Source: Pseudomonas citronellolis
GTDB taxonomy: Bacteria; Pseudomonadota; Gammaproteobacteria; Pseudomonadales; Pseudomonadaceae
Direction of reading: 5' to 3'
DNA: 64,000 nucleotides
Assembly: GCF_900112375.1 (NCBI RefSeq)
Contig: NZ_FOLS01000025.1
Location: 1-64,000 of the forward strand
In this document: positions 8,868-16,974 of the stretch, piece by piece
Layout: the number at the start of each line of letters is the position of its first letter
Numbering within the stretch: position 1 is the first letter of the stretch
Program-made: the position numbers and the translations under genes
Notes under the pieces: generated by a model
The model's input: only the letters and a program-made list of their open reading frames with translations
What the model was told of the DNA's origin: nothing
The model's database searches: none

Positions 8868-10337
8868 TCAGTAGAAGCGCGAGGCCAGCCAGAACAGACC
8901 GGCGGCCAGGGCCATGGAGGTGGGCAGGGTGAGGATCCAGGCCATCAGGATGTTGCGCACGGTGCCGCCCTGCAGGCCGCTGCGGTTGGCGACCATGGTG
9001 CCGGCCACGCCCGAGGACAGCACGTGGGTGGTGGACACCGGCAGGCTGTAGAGGTTGGCCATGCCGATCGCCGCGGTGGCGGTGAGCTGGGCGCTGATGC
9101 CCTGGGCGTAGGTCATGCCCTGCTTGCCGATCTTCTCGCCGACGGTGAGCACCACGCGCTTCCAGCCGACCATGGTGCCTACGCCCAGGGCCAGGGCCAC
9201 CGCGATGATCACCCAGAAGGGCGCGTATTCGGTGGTGCTGGTCAGGTCCTTGCGCAGCTTCTCCAGGTCGGCCTTCTCGCGCGCCGGCAGGCTGTCGAGC
9301 TTGCCGACCTTCTTCGCGGTGTCGTCCAGGCACAGCAGGTAGCGGCGCACCTGCACGCGGCTGTCGGCGGACAGCTCGTTGTAGCTGGAGATGCCCTTGA
9401 TGTCGCTCAGCAGGCCCTTGAGGGTGGACTCGGTCTGCTTCGGTTCGCAGCGGTACAGCTCGGGCATCTCGCCGTCGGCGCCCTTGCCCAGGGCGAGCAT
9501 GTCGCCGAGCACGTCGGTGTGGCGCTGGTAGAACTGGCTGAGGTGGATGGCGGCGTCGCGGGTGCGTTCGATCTGGTAGGTGGTGCTGTTGAGGTCGAGG
9601 ACGAACTTGGCGGGGACGATGCCGATCAGCACCAGCATGATCAGGCCGATGCCCTTCTGGCCGTCGTTGGAGCCGTGGACGAAGCTCACGGTCATGGCCG
9701 AGAGCACCAGCACCAGGCGGTTCCAGAACGGCGGGTGCTTCTTCTCGTCGACTTCGCGGCGGGTTTCCGGGGTCTTGTGCATCTTCGACAGCGGGTACAT
9801 CCACTTCAGGCCGATCAGCACCAGGGCGGCGACGAAGAAGCCGGCCAGCGGCGAGAAGATCAGCGACATGGCGATGTCGATCGCCTTCTGCCAGTTCACC
9901 CCGTCGGCCAGCGGCACGCCGGTGATGACGGCGTTGGCCAGGCCGACGCCGAGGATCGAGCCGATCAGGGTATGCGAGCTGGAGGCGGGGATGCCGAAGT
10001 ACCAGGTGCCCAGGTTCCAGGCGATGGCCGCGGCCAGCAGCGAGAACACCATGGCCAGGCCGTGGCCGCTGTTGACGTTGATCAGCAGTTCCACCGGCAG
10101 CAGGTGCACGATGGCATAGGCCACGCCGACGCCACCGAGCAGCACGCCGAGGAAGTTGAAGATGCCGGAGAGGATGACCGCGCGGTAGGGCGACATGGCC
10201 TTGGTGTAGATCACCGTGGCCACCGCGTTCGCGGTGTCATGGAAGCCGTTGATGAACTCGAAGGCCAGGACGAAGCCCAGCGCCAGCACCAGGCTGATGC
10301 CTACCCAGAGGTCGAGTCCGCTGAAGAGATCGAACAT
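8868..10337 (-). CDS. pit: Inorganic phosphate transporter, PiT family
   Basis: 489 aa. A low-affinity, proton-coupled phosphate (metal-phosphate) symporter of the inner membrane, similar in length to E. coli PitA (499 aa). The duplicated PiT signature is visible: GFHDTANAVAT at 31-41 and GTWYFGIPASSSHTLIGSI at 110-128 in the N-terminal half, and PVSTTHVLSSGVAGTM near the C-terminus. A large hydrophilic loop occupies about 185-385. A psiF gene lies nearby on the other strand, so phosphate-related genes cluster here. No Pho box is obvious upstream. Confidence 0.93.
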   Translation of the reverse strand: MFDLFSGLDLWVGISLVLALGFVLAFEFINGFHDTANAVATVIYTKAMSPYRAVILSGIFNFLGVLLGGVGVAYAIVHLLPVELLINVNSGHGLAMVFSLLAAAIAWNLGTWYFGIPASSSHTLIGSILGVGLANAVITGVPLADGVNWQKAIDIAMSLIFSPLAGFFVAALVLIGLKWMYPLSKMHKTPETRREVDEKKHPPFWNRLVLVLSAMTVSFVHGSNDGQKGIGLIMLVLIGIVPAKFVLDLNSTTYQIERTRDAAIHLSQFYQRHTDVLGDMLALGKGADGEMPELYRCEPKQTESTLKGLLSDIKGISSYNELSADSRVQVRRYLLCLDDTAKKVGKLDSLPAREKADLEKLRKDLTSTTEYAPFWVIIAVALALGVGTMVGWKRVVLTVGEKIGKQGMTYAQGISAQLTATAAIGMANLYSLPVSTTHVLSSGVAGTMVANRSGLQGGTVRNILMAWILTLPTSMALAAGLFWLASRFY

Positions 10338-10499
10338 GAAGTTTCTGTGACCGGTCGGTGACGGGGCGGCGATTATGCCAGAAGCGATAGGATGTCGTCT
10401 GAAACCTGAAGCGATTCTCGGAATCCAGCGACACCCGGTCGCACGGGGCTTGCAGCACTGCGGGCAATGCTCTGCAACGTTTTCGAGGGGCCCCGCGGC

Positions 10500-10724
10500 T
10501 CAGTTCGCGTCCTGTTCGGCCTGGCGTTGCTGGGCCTTCTGCAGGTCGGTCTGCATCTTCTCCAGTTCCCGGTCGAAGGCCTTGTCCTGCACGGACGGGC
10601 GCTTGCGCCAGGGCTTCTTGTCGGGGTCGGGCTGGGCGGCGTAGAGGGTGACCTCGCCGCCATAGACATCCTTGTAACGCTGTTCCTGGCGCTCCAGTTC
10701 GGCGCGCAGTTCGTCTTTCGTCAC
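10500..10724 (-). CDS. Small charged hypothetical protein (GTG start)
   Basis: 74 aa, starting with GTG at 10722-10724 behind AGGAACACAG, a well-placed ribosome site. The protein is hydrophilic, with a predicted helical C-terminal half rich in K, E and Q (DRELEKMQTDLQKAQQRQ) and no signal peptide or membrane segment. I do not recognise a family. It sits between pit and psiF, on the same strand as pit, separated from it by 162 bp that contain no clear terminator. Confidence 0.7.
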   Translation of the reverse strand: MTKDELRAELERQEQRYKDVYGGEVTLYAAQPDPDKKPWRKRPSVQDKAFDRELEKMQTDLQKAQQRQAEQDAN

Positions 10725-10900
10725 CTGTGTTCCTGATGGCGTGTGGCTGATGGGGGGGGATATGCGGGAAAAGCATAGCAGGCGCGATTATAACCGCTGG
10801 CGGGGCGCTGTCAGCCGGGGGCGGGAAGAGCGGGTGGGTTCGCACAAATGTAACAGCAGGCTACGCTCAGGAAGCGATCAACATTCGAGGAGACCGCTCC

Positions 10901-11203
10901 ATGATCAAGCTCCGCCTTCCCCTGCTGCTGTGTGCGCTGTTGTTCTCGGTGCAGGGTTTCGCCGCCAACACCGCCCAGCAGGAAAAGATGAAGACCTGCA
11001 ACGCCGACGCCACCGCCAAGTCGCTCAAGGGTGACGAGCGCAAGACCTTCATGAGCAGCTGCCTGAAAGCCGGCGGCGGCGATACCGGCAAGAAGCTGAC
11101 GCCGCAGCAGGAGAAGATGGCCCAGTGCAACAAGGACGCCGCGGCCAAGGCGCTGAAGGGCGACGAGCGCAAGACGTTCATGAGTGGTTGTTTGAAGAAA
11201 TAG
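10901..11203 (+). CDS. psiF: PsiF-family periplasmic protein
   Basis: 100 aa. Signal peptide at about residues 1-21, ending in GFA. The mature part consists of two copies of the PsiF repeat (QEKMKTCNADATAKSLKGDE at about 26-45 and QEKMAQCNKDAAAKALKGDE at about 70-89), each followed by RKTFMSxCLK, with two cysteines per repeat. PsiF was named for induction by phosphate starvation in E. coli; its function is unknown. It is preceded by GAGGAGACCGCTCC. Divergent from the small GTG gene and pit; no good PHO box is visible in the shared upstream region. Confidence 0.88.
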   Translation: MIKLRLPLLLCALLFSVQGFAANTAQQEKMKTCNADATAKSLKGDERKTFMSSCLKAGGGDTGKKLTPQQEKMAQCNKDAAAKALKGDERKTFMSGCLKK

Positions 11204-11354
11204 CGGAGGCGGGGCGCTGGTGTGGCCGGGGCGTTCGGCGTGGCCGGTGAACCCGATCGCGGACGAAGTCCGCTCCTACGCCCGTGCTTCCCTGTAACCG
11301 TAGGAGCGGACTCCGTCCGCGATTCGGCGGATAACGCCATACGCCAAGCCCACC
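11204..11354. repeat. REP cluster downstream of psiF
   Basis: An inverted pair of REPs of the GTAGGAGCGGACTCCGTC family lies at about 11257-11281 and 11300-11322. No gene seen. Confidence 0.7.
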
Positions 11355-11482
11355 GTAGGGCGTATAACCGTTCGCGGTTATCCGCCGCCACACCCAAGCC
11401 CCCAGCCAACGCCCAGGCCAGCCCCGGAGCCGCCGGGCGCCAAGGCCAAACGGCGGATAACGCGGAGCGTTATTCGCCCTAC
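11355..11482. repeat. Hairpin-ended repeat element, copy C (short form)
   Basis: 128 bp, from GTAGGGCGTATAACCG to TTATTCGCCCTAC, with a hairpin at each end and a shorter core than the 163-bp copies. The core segment AACGCCCAGGCCAGCCCCGG is shared with the copy at 46458-46661. Confidence 0.75.
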
Positions 11483-11835
11483 GGATTTCCAGAGAAACCT
11501 CCGAGCGCACCGGAACGCCCCTTCAGAAGGCCGAGCGAAACCCGCGCTAGGGACGTACCCTCGGGGCGGGCCTCCGTGGCGGGGGAGTTCGCGAGGGTAG
11601 CCCGACTCTGTCGGGCCCGTATGCGGGGCAAGCCTTTTTGGTTCCTTTTTGCGGGGGTGGCCTTCCACCGTTTGACAAAAGGGACTCGCCCGAGGGGGCG
11701 AAACAAGAAACATCAACGCACTCGGAGCGGCGCGCTACACCGAGCCCAACCCCAAAAGTCTCTGGGTTATTCCCCTTCGGGCCAGCGCAAGCGCTGTTCG
11801 CGATGGAGCCGCGTCCCGCGTTCGCGGGAATGACG
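11483..11835 (+). repeat. Dispersed repeat L, copy 2
   Basis: Matches 20335-20712 over most of its length with one internal deletion. Shared landmarks in order: CGCCCCTTCAGAAGGCCGAG, GGACGTACCCTCGGGGCGGG, GAGGGTAGCCCGACTCTGTC, GGGACTCGCCCGAGGGGGCG, GGGTTATTCCCCTTCGGGCC and a final CCCGCGTTCGCGGGAATGAC palindrome. Short frames inside read as proline/arginine-rich peptides in several phases and are not conserved as proteins, so I treat it as non-coding. Confidence 0.75.
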
Positions 11836-11881
11836 GGGGTGGGGCAGGAGCGAGAGGGCAAGGTTCACGAGGCCCACTCGT

Positions 11882-11986
11882 TCAAACCCCCGAACACAAC
11901 AACCAGGCCACCGCCAGCAGATAGAACAACACCGACCCATCCTCGCCCAACGGCGATTGAAGAACATGCCGTGCGTTCATGTTCAT
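11882..11986 (-). CDS. 34-aa single-span membrane peptide
   Basis: A short ORF whose ATG overlaps the stop of the 44-aa ORF upstream (ATGA at 11983-11986). The peptide has a polar N-terminus (MNMNARHVLQSPLGEDGS) and one hydrophobic stretch of about 14 residues (VLFYLLAVAWLLCSGV) at the extreme C-terminus. I recognise no family. The translational coupling and the clean hydrophobic segment argue that it is real. It is too short for standard gene callers. Confidence 0.5.
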   Translation of the reverse strand: MNMNARHVLQSPLGEDGSVLFYLLAVAWLLCSGV

Positions 11987-12117
11987 GCCTTCACCTCCGC
12001 CGACCAGTAGCCCTGGGCATTGCGGAAAGGCTGCCGGGCCATCTGCTCCGGGCGGGTGATGCCGTTGGCGCGCAGGGCGTTGACCAGCGCCGAGAAGGAC
12101 TTCGCGGTATAGCTCAT
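11983..12117 (-). CDS. 44-aa small basic/polar protein
   Basis: ATG at 12115-12117 preceded by AAGGAGCCCGCC, an almost ideal ribosome site. The product starts MSYTAKSFSALVNALRANGI and continues TRPEQMARQPFRNAQGYWSA before a short end; it is soluble-looking, with a helix-like N-terminal half. I do not recognise a family. Its stop overlaps the start of a 34-aa hydrophobic peptide, making a two-gene micro-operon between repeat L and the pseudouridine synthase gene. Codon choice is G/C-biased like its neighbours. Confidence 0.6.
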   Translation of the reverse strand: MSYTAKSFSALVNALRANGITRPEQMARQPFRNAQGYWSAEVKA

Positions 12118-12234
12118 GGCGGGCTCCTTGCGTTCCGTCAGTGGGGGACGGAGCTATGAAAACGCAACGGCCACCATCAACGGAAATGGAACTTCCTGCT
12201 TTCGACTATTGATGAAATCGATGAAAGACCCTGC

Positions 12235-13134
12235 TCACCAGTCCAGCTGCAACTGGCTGTCGAACTGCCGCGGCCGGCCCGTCAGCGGATCGTCGAAGGC
12301 CAGGTGCCGGGCCAGCAGCTGCAGCGGGCGGGAGTAGTCGTCGCTGCGCCGCTGCTCTTCCGGCAGCAGCTGTGGATAAAGCGGATCGTTGCGCAGCGCC
12401 GCGCCCAGGGCGGCCATGTGCACGCGCAACTGGTGGCGCTTGCCGCTCACTGGATAGAGCGCGTAGCGCCACCAGTGCTCGCGGCACTCCAGCACCTCGA
12501 TGCGGGTTTCGCTGTTGATCGCGCCCTCGGCCTCGCGCATGAGGATGAAGGGCTCGCCGTCCACCAGGCGGCTGCGCCGCACGTGGGGGAAGTCCAGCTG
12601 CGGCAGCGGCGGGGCGATCGCCTCGTAGCGCTTGTGCATGCGCCGCTCGCGGAACAGCGCCTGGTAGGCCGCTCGGCTGGCCGGGTTGGCGGAGAACAGC
12701 ACCAGCCCGGCGGTGGGCCGGTCGATGCGGTGCAGCGGCACCAGCAGCGGGTTGTCCAGGCGCCGGGCCAGGCGCGCCAGCAGTGTCTGTTCGACGTACT
12801 GGCCGGAGGGCGTCACCGGCAGGAAGTGCGGCTTGTCGACCACCACCAGGTGTTCGTCGACGTGCAGGATGCGTTCTTCGAAGGGGATCGGCGTTTCCGC
12901 CTCCACCTCGCGGAAGTAGTGCACGCGCAGGCCCTCGCGGTGCGGTGTGCTGGCGTCCAGCGGCTTGCCCTCGGCGTCCAGCACGCGGCCGCGGGCCAGG
13001 CGCTGCAGCCAGGTCTCGCGGGGGATCGCCGGGAAGCGCGCGCACAGGCAGTCGAGCACCGTCGACCAGGGCCCGGCCGGCAGGTGCAGGGTACTGGCGC
13101 GGTGCTGGGCGGCGGAAAACGGCTTCTCGGACAT
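12235..13134 (-). CDS. RluA-family RNA pseudouridine synthase
   Basis: 299 aa. It isomerises uridine to pseudouridine in rRNA or tRNA; the target site cannot be told from sequence. The catalytic motif HRIDRPTAGL places the essential aspartate at residue 138. The N-terminal 75 residues resemble the small RNA-binding region that precedes the catalytic domain in this family, and VSGKRHQLRVHM near 240 is the second conserved motif. The frame extends upstream to 13344, but the ATG at 13132-13134 begins the conserved domain and the upstream part is proline/arginine-rich. Same strand as the small bicistronic genes 117 bp downstream. Confidence 0.9.
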   Translation of the reverse strand: MSEKPFSAAQHRASTLHLPAGPWSTVLDCLCARFPAIPRETWLQRLARGRVLDAEGKPLDASTPHREGLRVHYFREVEAETPIPFEERILHVDEHLVVVDKPHFLPVTPSGQYVEQTLLARLARRLDNPLLVPLHRIDRPTAGLVLFSANPASRAAYQALFRERRMHKRYEAIAPPLPQLDFPHVRRSRLVDGEPFILMREAEGAINSETRIEVLECREHWWRYALYPVSGKRHQLRVHMAALGAALRNDPLYPQLLPEEQRRSDDYSRPLQLLARHLAFDDPLTGRPRQFDSQLQLDW

Positions 13135-13205
13135 GGTCGGCGGTGGCGGTCGGGGGCGTGCATTAGGCCGCAGATGGTTGCGTCCGTCAAAGACCGCTCG
13201 GCATC

Positions 13206-14156
13206 TCAGGCCGGGTTGACCTCGACCGTCACGTGGGCCAGCTCCTCGTGCTCCCCCAGCAGCGCCTTGAAGTCCTCCGGCCGCGCCGGGCTGGGACTGC
13301 TGAGGCTGAGGATGCAGGCGTACTTGCGCTTGCCCACCCGCCACAGGTGCAGGTCGGTGATGCGCGCCGGGTAGGGGCCGGCGGCGATGGCCTGGCGCAC
13401 TTCCTCCAGCACCGGCGCGTCCATCTCCGCGTCGAGCAGCACCCGGCTGCTCTGGCGCAGCAGGCCGCGGGCCCAGATCGCCACCAGCACGGCGCCGACG
13501 ATGCCCATCAGCGGGTCGAGCCAGGCCGCGCCCCAGAGCATGCCGCCGAGCAGCGCGACCATGGCCAGCACCGAGGTGGCGGCGTCGGCCAGCACGTGCA
13601 GGTAGGCGGCGCGCAGGTTGAGGTCGTGGCCATGGGCGTGCCCGTGGTCATGCTGGTGATCGTGATCGTGATCGTGATCATGGCCATGCCCGTGGTCATG
13701 ACCGTGATGGTCGCGCAGCAGCCAGGCGCAGGCCAGGTTGACCAGCAGGCCGAGCGCGGCGATGGCGATGGCCTGGGCGTAGTGGATGGGCGAGGGCGCG
13801 AGCAGCCGCGCGACCGACTCGAACAGCATCAGCGCCGCCACGGCGAGCAGCAGCAGGGCGCTGCTGTAACTGGCCAGCACCTCGATCTTCCAGGTGCCGA
13901 AGGCGAAGCGCCCGTCGCCCTTCAGGCGCCGCGCCGCGACGTAGGCGAAGAACGCCAGGCCCAGGGCCAGGGCATGGGAACTCATGTGCCAGCCGTCGGC
14001 GAGCAGGGCCATGGAGTTGAAGTACCAGCCGCCGGCGATCTCCAGCACCATCATCAGCGCGGTGAGCACCACCGCGCGCAGGGTGTTGCGCTCGGCCAGC
14101 GGGTTGCTTTCGTTGAAGTCGTGCTGGTGCGACTGGTCGAGGGCGGGGGCTGGCAT
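13206..14156 (-). CDS. dmeF: Cation diffusion facilitator, DmeF-type Co/Ni efflux
   Basis: 316 aa from the ATG at 14154-14156; an in-frame ATG at 14175-14177 would add seven residues but lies closer to the operator and lacks a ribosome site. Six predicted membrane spans, with [16 protein letters not shown] carrying the HxxxD-type metal site of TM2 and [15 protein letters not shown] the equivalent in TM5. Between TM4 and TM5 is a loop of about 35 residues built almost only of H, D and G, typical for DmeF/RcnA-like exporters. A cytoplasmic C-terminal domain follows. It is divergent from an RcnR-like repressor gene, with a matching operator between them, so cobalt/nickel efflux is the best guess; zinc is possible. 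Confidence 0.85.
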   Translation of the reverse strand: MPAPALDQSHQHDFNESNPLAERNTLRAVVLTALMMVLEIAGGWYFNSMALLADGWHMSSHALALGLAFFAYVAARRLKGDGRFAFGTWKIEVLASYSSALLLLAVAALMLFESVARLLAPSPIHYAQAIAIAALGLLVNLACAWLLRDHHGHDHGHGHDHDHDHDHQHDHGHAHGHDLNLRAAYLHVLADAATSVLAMVALLGGMLWGAAWLDPLMGIVGAVLVAIWARGLLRQSSRVLLDAEMDAPVLEEVRQAIAAGPYPARITDLHLWRVGKRKYACILSLSSPSPARPEDFKALLGEHEELAHVTVEVNPA

Positions 14157-14184
14157 GCGAAAATGTCCCGGAGTCATTTTCAGA

Positions 14185-14199
14185 TACTATACCCCAGTA
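14185..14199. promoter_or_regulatory. RcnR-type operator
   Basis: TACTATACCCCAGTA; on the other strand TACTGGGGTATAGTA. RcnR operators have the form TACT, a G-rich seven-base centre, AGTA. The site lies in the 63-bp gap between the divergent efflux and repressor genes, where it could control both. Confidence 0.75.
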
Positions 14200-14219
14200 T
14201 ACTTTCAGGACGTCAGCCC

Positions 14220-14498
14220 ATGGCCCACACCATCCGTGACAAACGCAAGCTGCTCACCCGCATCCGCCGCATCAAGGGGCAGAGCGAGGCGCTGGAACGC
14301 GCGCTGGAGAAGGAGGAGGGCGACTGCGCCGCGGTGCTGCAGCAGATCGCGGCGATCCGCGGCGCGGTCAACGGCCTGATGGCCGAGGTGCTGGAAGGGC
14401 ACCTGCGCGAGCACCTGGCGGCCGAGGCGCGCACGCCGCAACAGCGCGCGGAAGACCTCGACCAGGTGATGAGCGTGCTGCGTTCCTACCTGAAGTAG
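14220..14498 (+). CDS. rcnR: RcnR/FrmR-family metal-responsive repressor
   Basis: 92 aa, all-helical CsoR-superfamily DNA-binding protein. The metal ligands of RcnR are present: His3, Cys36, His61 and His65 (His3, Cys35, His60, His64 in E. coli). His3 distinguishes it from formaldehyde-sensing FrmR, which has Pro2. It begins [12 protein letters not shown] and contains [19 protein letters not shown], both very close to RcnR. It should repress the divergent efflux gene until Ni or Co binds. Its stop codon is separated by a single base from the stop of the convergent DUF2789 gene. Confidence 0.87.
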   Translation: MAHTIRDKRKLLTRIRRIKGQSEALERALEKEEGDCAAVLQQIAAIRGAVNGLMAEVLEGHLREHLAAEARTPQQRAEDLDQVMSVLRSYLK

Positions 14499-14499
14499 C

Positions 14500-14730
14500 T
14501 CAGTGGGACAGCCGCGCGGCCAGTTCGTCGACTTCCTCGGCCCAGTCCGAGTCCTCTTCCAGGGCCTCGCGGATGAAGGCCGCCTGGGCCTCGTTCCAGA
14601 AGGGCGCGTCGGCCAGGGCCTGGTCCGCGGGCAGGCGGTGCGCGGCGAGGAAGGCGTCGATCTCCTGGCGGCCGCTGGGCAGGCCCAGTTGCTTGAACAG
14701 TTCGGCGAAGGTGTGGGGTGTGGTGTCCAT
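14500..14730 (-). CDS. DUF2789 family protein
   Basis: 76 aa, an uncharacterised small acidic protein of gammaproteobacteria. The family pattern is clear: F-x-x-LF-x-QLGLP near the start, DAPFWNEAQAAFIREALEED in the middle and DWAEEVDELAARL near the end. No signal peptide or metal site. ATG preceded by AGGAGGCCCGCC. Convergent with rcnR, one base between the stop codons. Confidence 0.87.
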   Translation of the reverse strand: MDTTPHTFAELFKQLGLPSGRQEIDAFLAAHRLPADQALADAPFWNEAQAAFIREALEEDSDWAEEVDELAARLSH

Positions 14731-14876
14731 GGCGGGCCTCCTGTGGTCGGTCGTGCATCAACTATAGGCGTTCGGCGCGGGCCGGTCGGCCGCGGAATCG
14801 ATAGGTGGCTTTCAATTTTCCCGGCGCCGGGCAATGATGGCGCAGTCCCTGACATCCCCTCGCGCCAGGCCCGTTC

Positions 14877-16079
14877 ATGAGCTCTCCCGAGCAGCGTCCG
14901 CACGCCGTCACCCTGCAGATCGTCTCGATCGTCGGTTTCACCTTCCTGCTGTTCCTGTGCATCGGCTTCCTGCTGCCGGTGCTGCCCGGCTTCGTCCACC
15001 ACGAGCTGGGCTTCGACGCCACCACCGCCGGCCTGGTGATCGGCGCGCAATACCTGGCGACCCTCGCCTCGCGGCCGCTGGCCGGGCGCCTGACCGACAC
15101 CCTGGGGGCCAAACGCGCGGTGATCTACGGCCTGCTCAGCCTGGCCGGCGGCGGGGCGCTGGTGCTGCTGGCCACCAGCCTGCAGGCGCTGGTCTGGACG
15201 AGCCTGGCGCTGCTGCTGGGCAGCCGCCTGCTGATCGGCTTCGCCCAGGGCCTGATGGGCATCGGCACGGCGAGCTGGGGCATCGCCCGGGTCGGCGCGC
15301 AGAACACCGCGCGGGTGATCTCCTGGAACGGCATCGTCTGCTACGGCGGTATCGCCCTGGGCGCGCCGCTGGGTGTGGGCATGGCCGCGCAGCTGGGGCT
15401 GTGGAGCCTGGGCGCCGGCATCCTGGCGCTGGCCGGCCTGGGCCTGCTGCTGGCCCGCGGCAAGGCGCCGGCGCCGATCATCGCCGGCACGCGCATGGCC
15501 TTCTTCGCCGTGCTCGGCCGGGTACTCCCCTACGGTATGTGCGTGGCCCTGGGCTCCATCGGCTTCGGCAGCCTGGCCACCTTCATCACCCTCTACTACG
15601 GCAGCCGCGGCTGGGCCGACCCGGCCTGGTGCCTGAGCCTGTTCGGCATCAGCTTCGTCGGCGCGCGGCTGCTGCTGTCCTGGACCATCAACCGCTTCGG
15701 CGGCTTCAACGTGGCGGTGCTCTGCCTGCTGGTGGAAAGCGCCGGCCTGCTGTTGCTGTGGCAGGCGCCGAGCCCGGCCTTCGCCCTGCTCGGCACGGCG
15801 CTGACCGGCGCCGGGCTGTCGCTGGTGTACCCGGCGCTGGGCGTCGAGGCGGTGCTGCGCATTCCCGCCGCCAGCCGCAGTTCGGCGCTGGGCGCCTACG
15901 CGCTGTTCTTCGACCTGGCCCTGGGCCTGGCCGGCCCGCTGATGGGCGCGGTGGCCGCGCACTCGGACTACGCCAGCATCTTCCTGGTGGCCGCGCTGCT
16001 GGCCGCCTGCGGCTTCCTCATCTGCCTCTGGCTGCTGCGCTTCACCCGCCAGCGCCACGAGGAACTGGACTTCGACTAG
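14877..16079 (+). CDS. MFS transporter, YhhS-like
   Basis: 400 aa with 12 predicted membrane spans. The family motif between TM2 and TM3 reads SRPLAGRLTDTLGAKR (about residues 66-81). It resembles E. coli YhhS and related arabinose-efflux-like permeases; the substrate is unknown. A LysR regulator begins 31 bp downstream on the same strand. Confidence 0.85.
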   Translation: MSSPEQRPHAVTLQIVSIVGFTFLLFLCIGFLLPVLPGFVHHELGFDATTAGLVIGAQYLATLASRPLAGRLTDTLGAKRAVIYGLLSLAGGGALVLLATSLQALVWTSLALLLGSRLLIGFAQGLMGIGTASWGIARVGAQNTARVISWNGIVCYGGIALGAPLGVGMAAQLGLWSLGAGILALAGLGLLLARGKAPAPIIAGTRMAFFAVLGRVLPYGMCVALGSIGFGSLATFITLYYGSRGWADPAWCLSLFGISFVGARLLLSWTINRFGGFNVAVLCLLVESAGLLLLWQAPSPAFALLGTALTGAGLSLVYPALGVEAVLRIPAASRSSALGAYALFFDLALGLAGPLMGAVAAHSDYASIFLVAALLAACGFLICLWLLRFTRQRHEELDFD

Positions 16080-16110
16080 ACTGCGGCTTCCCCCGCCGTG
16101 ACCGCTTCCC

Positions 16111-16974
16111 ATGGACATCGAACTGGCGCGCACCTTCCTGGAAATCGCCCGTGGCGGCAGCTTCGTCGCCGCCGCGCAGCGCCTACACGTGACCCAGACC
16201 ACGGTCACCGCGCGGGTGCACAACCTCGAGACGCAATTGGGCTGCCGGCTGTTCCAGCGCAGCCGCGCCGGCGCCCGGCTGACCGATGATGGTGAACGCT
16301 TCCTCGGCTACGCCAACCAGCTGGTGCAGACCTGGGACGCGGCGCGCCGCGACCTGCCGCTGCCGGCGGGCTACCGCGAGGTGCTCAACATCGGCGGCGA
16401 GCTGAGCCTGAGCAACCCGCTGATGCTCGCCTGGACGGTGCGCCTGCGCCAGCGCATGCCAGCCCTGGCCCTGCACGCCGAGATCGGCAGCGGCGAGCGC
16501 CTGCAGAAGCAGCTGGAGCTGGGCGTGCTCGACGCCGCGCTGGTCTACCGCCCGGACTACTGGCCGGGCATGCAGGTGGAGCAGTTGCTGGAGGAGAAGC
16601 TGATCCTGGTGCGCTCGACGCAGCAGCCGGAGCCCTACATCTACATCGACTGGGGCGAGGAATTCCGCCGCCAGCACGACGCCGCGCTGCCCGACCGGGC
16701 CCACGCCGCCACCAGCTTCAGCCTCGGCCCGCTGGCCCTGCAGCACCTGCTGCAATGCGGCGGCAGCGGCTATTTCCGCACGCGGGTGGTGCACAGCTAC
16801 CTGCAGGCCGGGGTGCTGGAGCGGGTGCCGCTGGCGCCGGAATTCATCTACCCGACCTACCTGGTGTATTCCCGCGAGAAGGATTCGCCGGCGCTGCAGA
16901 ACGCCCTGGCCATCCTCCGCGAGGTGGTGGCCGGGGACATCGACTGGTCGCAGCGCTGGGACTACGAGGCCTAG
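16111..16974 (+). CDS. LysR-family transcriptional regulator
   Basis: 287 aa. N-terminal winged HTH at about 2-60 (FLEIARGGSFVAAAQRLHVTQ) and a substrate-binding domain at about 90-287. It is co-directional with the MFS gene 31 bp upstream and may share its transcript, so it could regulate that exporter. The effector is not predictable. Its stop TAG overlaps the stop of the convergent HPP-CBS gene in the palindrome CTAG at 16971-16974. Confidence 0.85.
   Translation: MDIELARTFLEIARGGSFVAAAQRLHVTQTTVTARVHNLETQLGCRLFQRSRAGARLTDDGERFLGYANQLVQTWDAARRDLPLPAGYREVLNIGGELSLSNPLMLAWTVRLRQRMPALALHAEIGSGERLQKQLELGVLDAALVYRPDYWPGMQVEQLLEEKLILVRSTQQPEPYIYIDWGEEFRRQHDAALPDRAHAATSFSLGPLALQHLLQCGGSGYFRTRVVHSYLQAGVLERVPLAPEFIYPTYLVYSREKDSPALQNALAILREVVAGDIDWSQRWDYEA

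Noticed and set aside
10780-10900. Pho box upstream of psiF
   Set aside because: CTGTCAG occurs once, without a second CTGTCAT-like half at 11-bp spacing.
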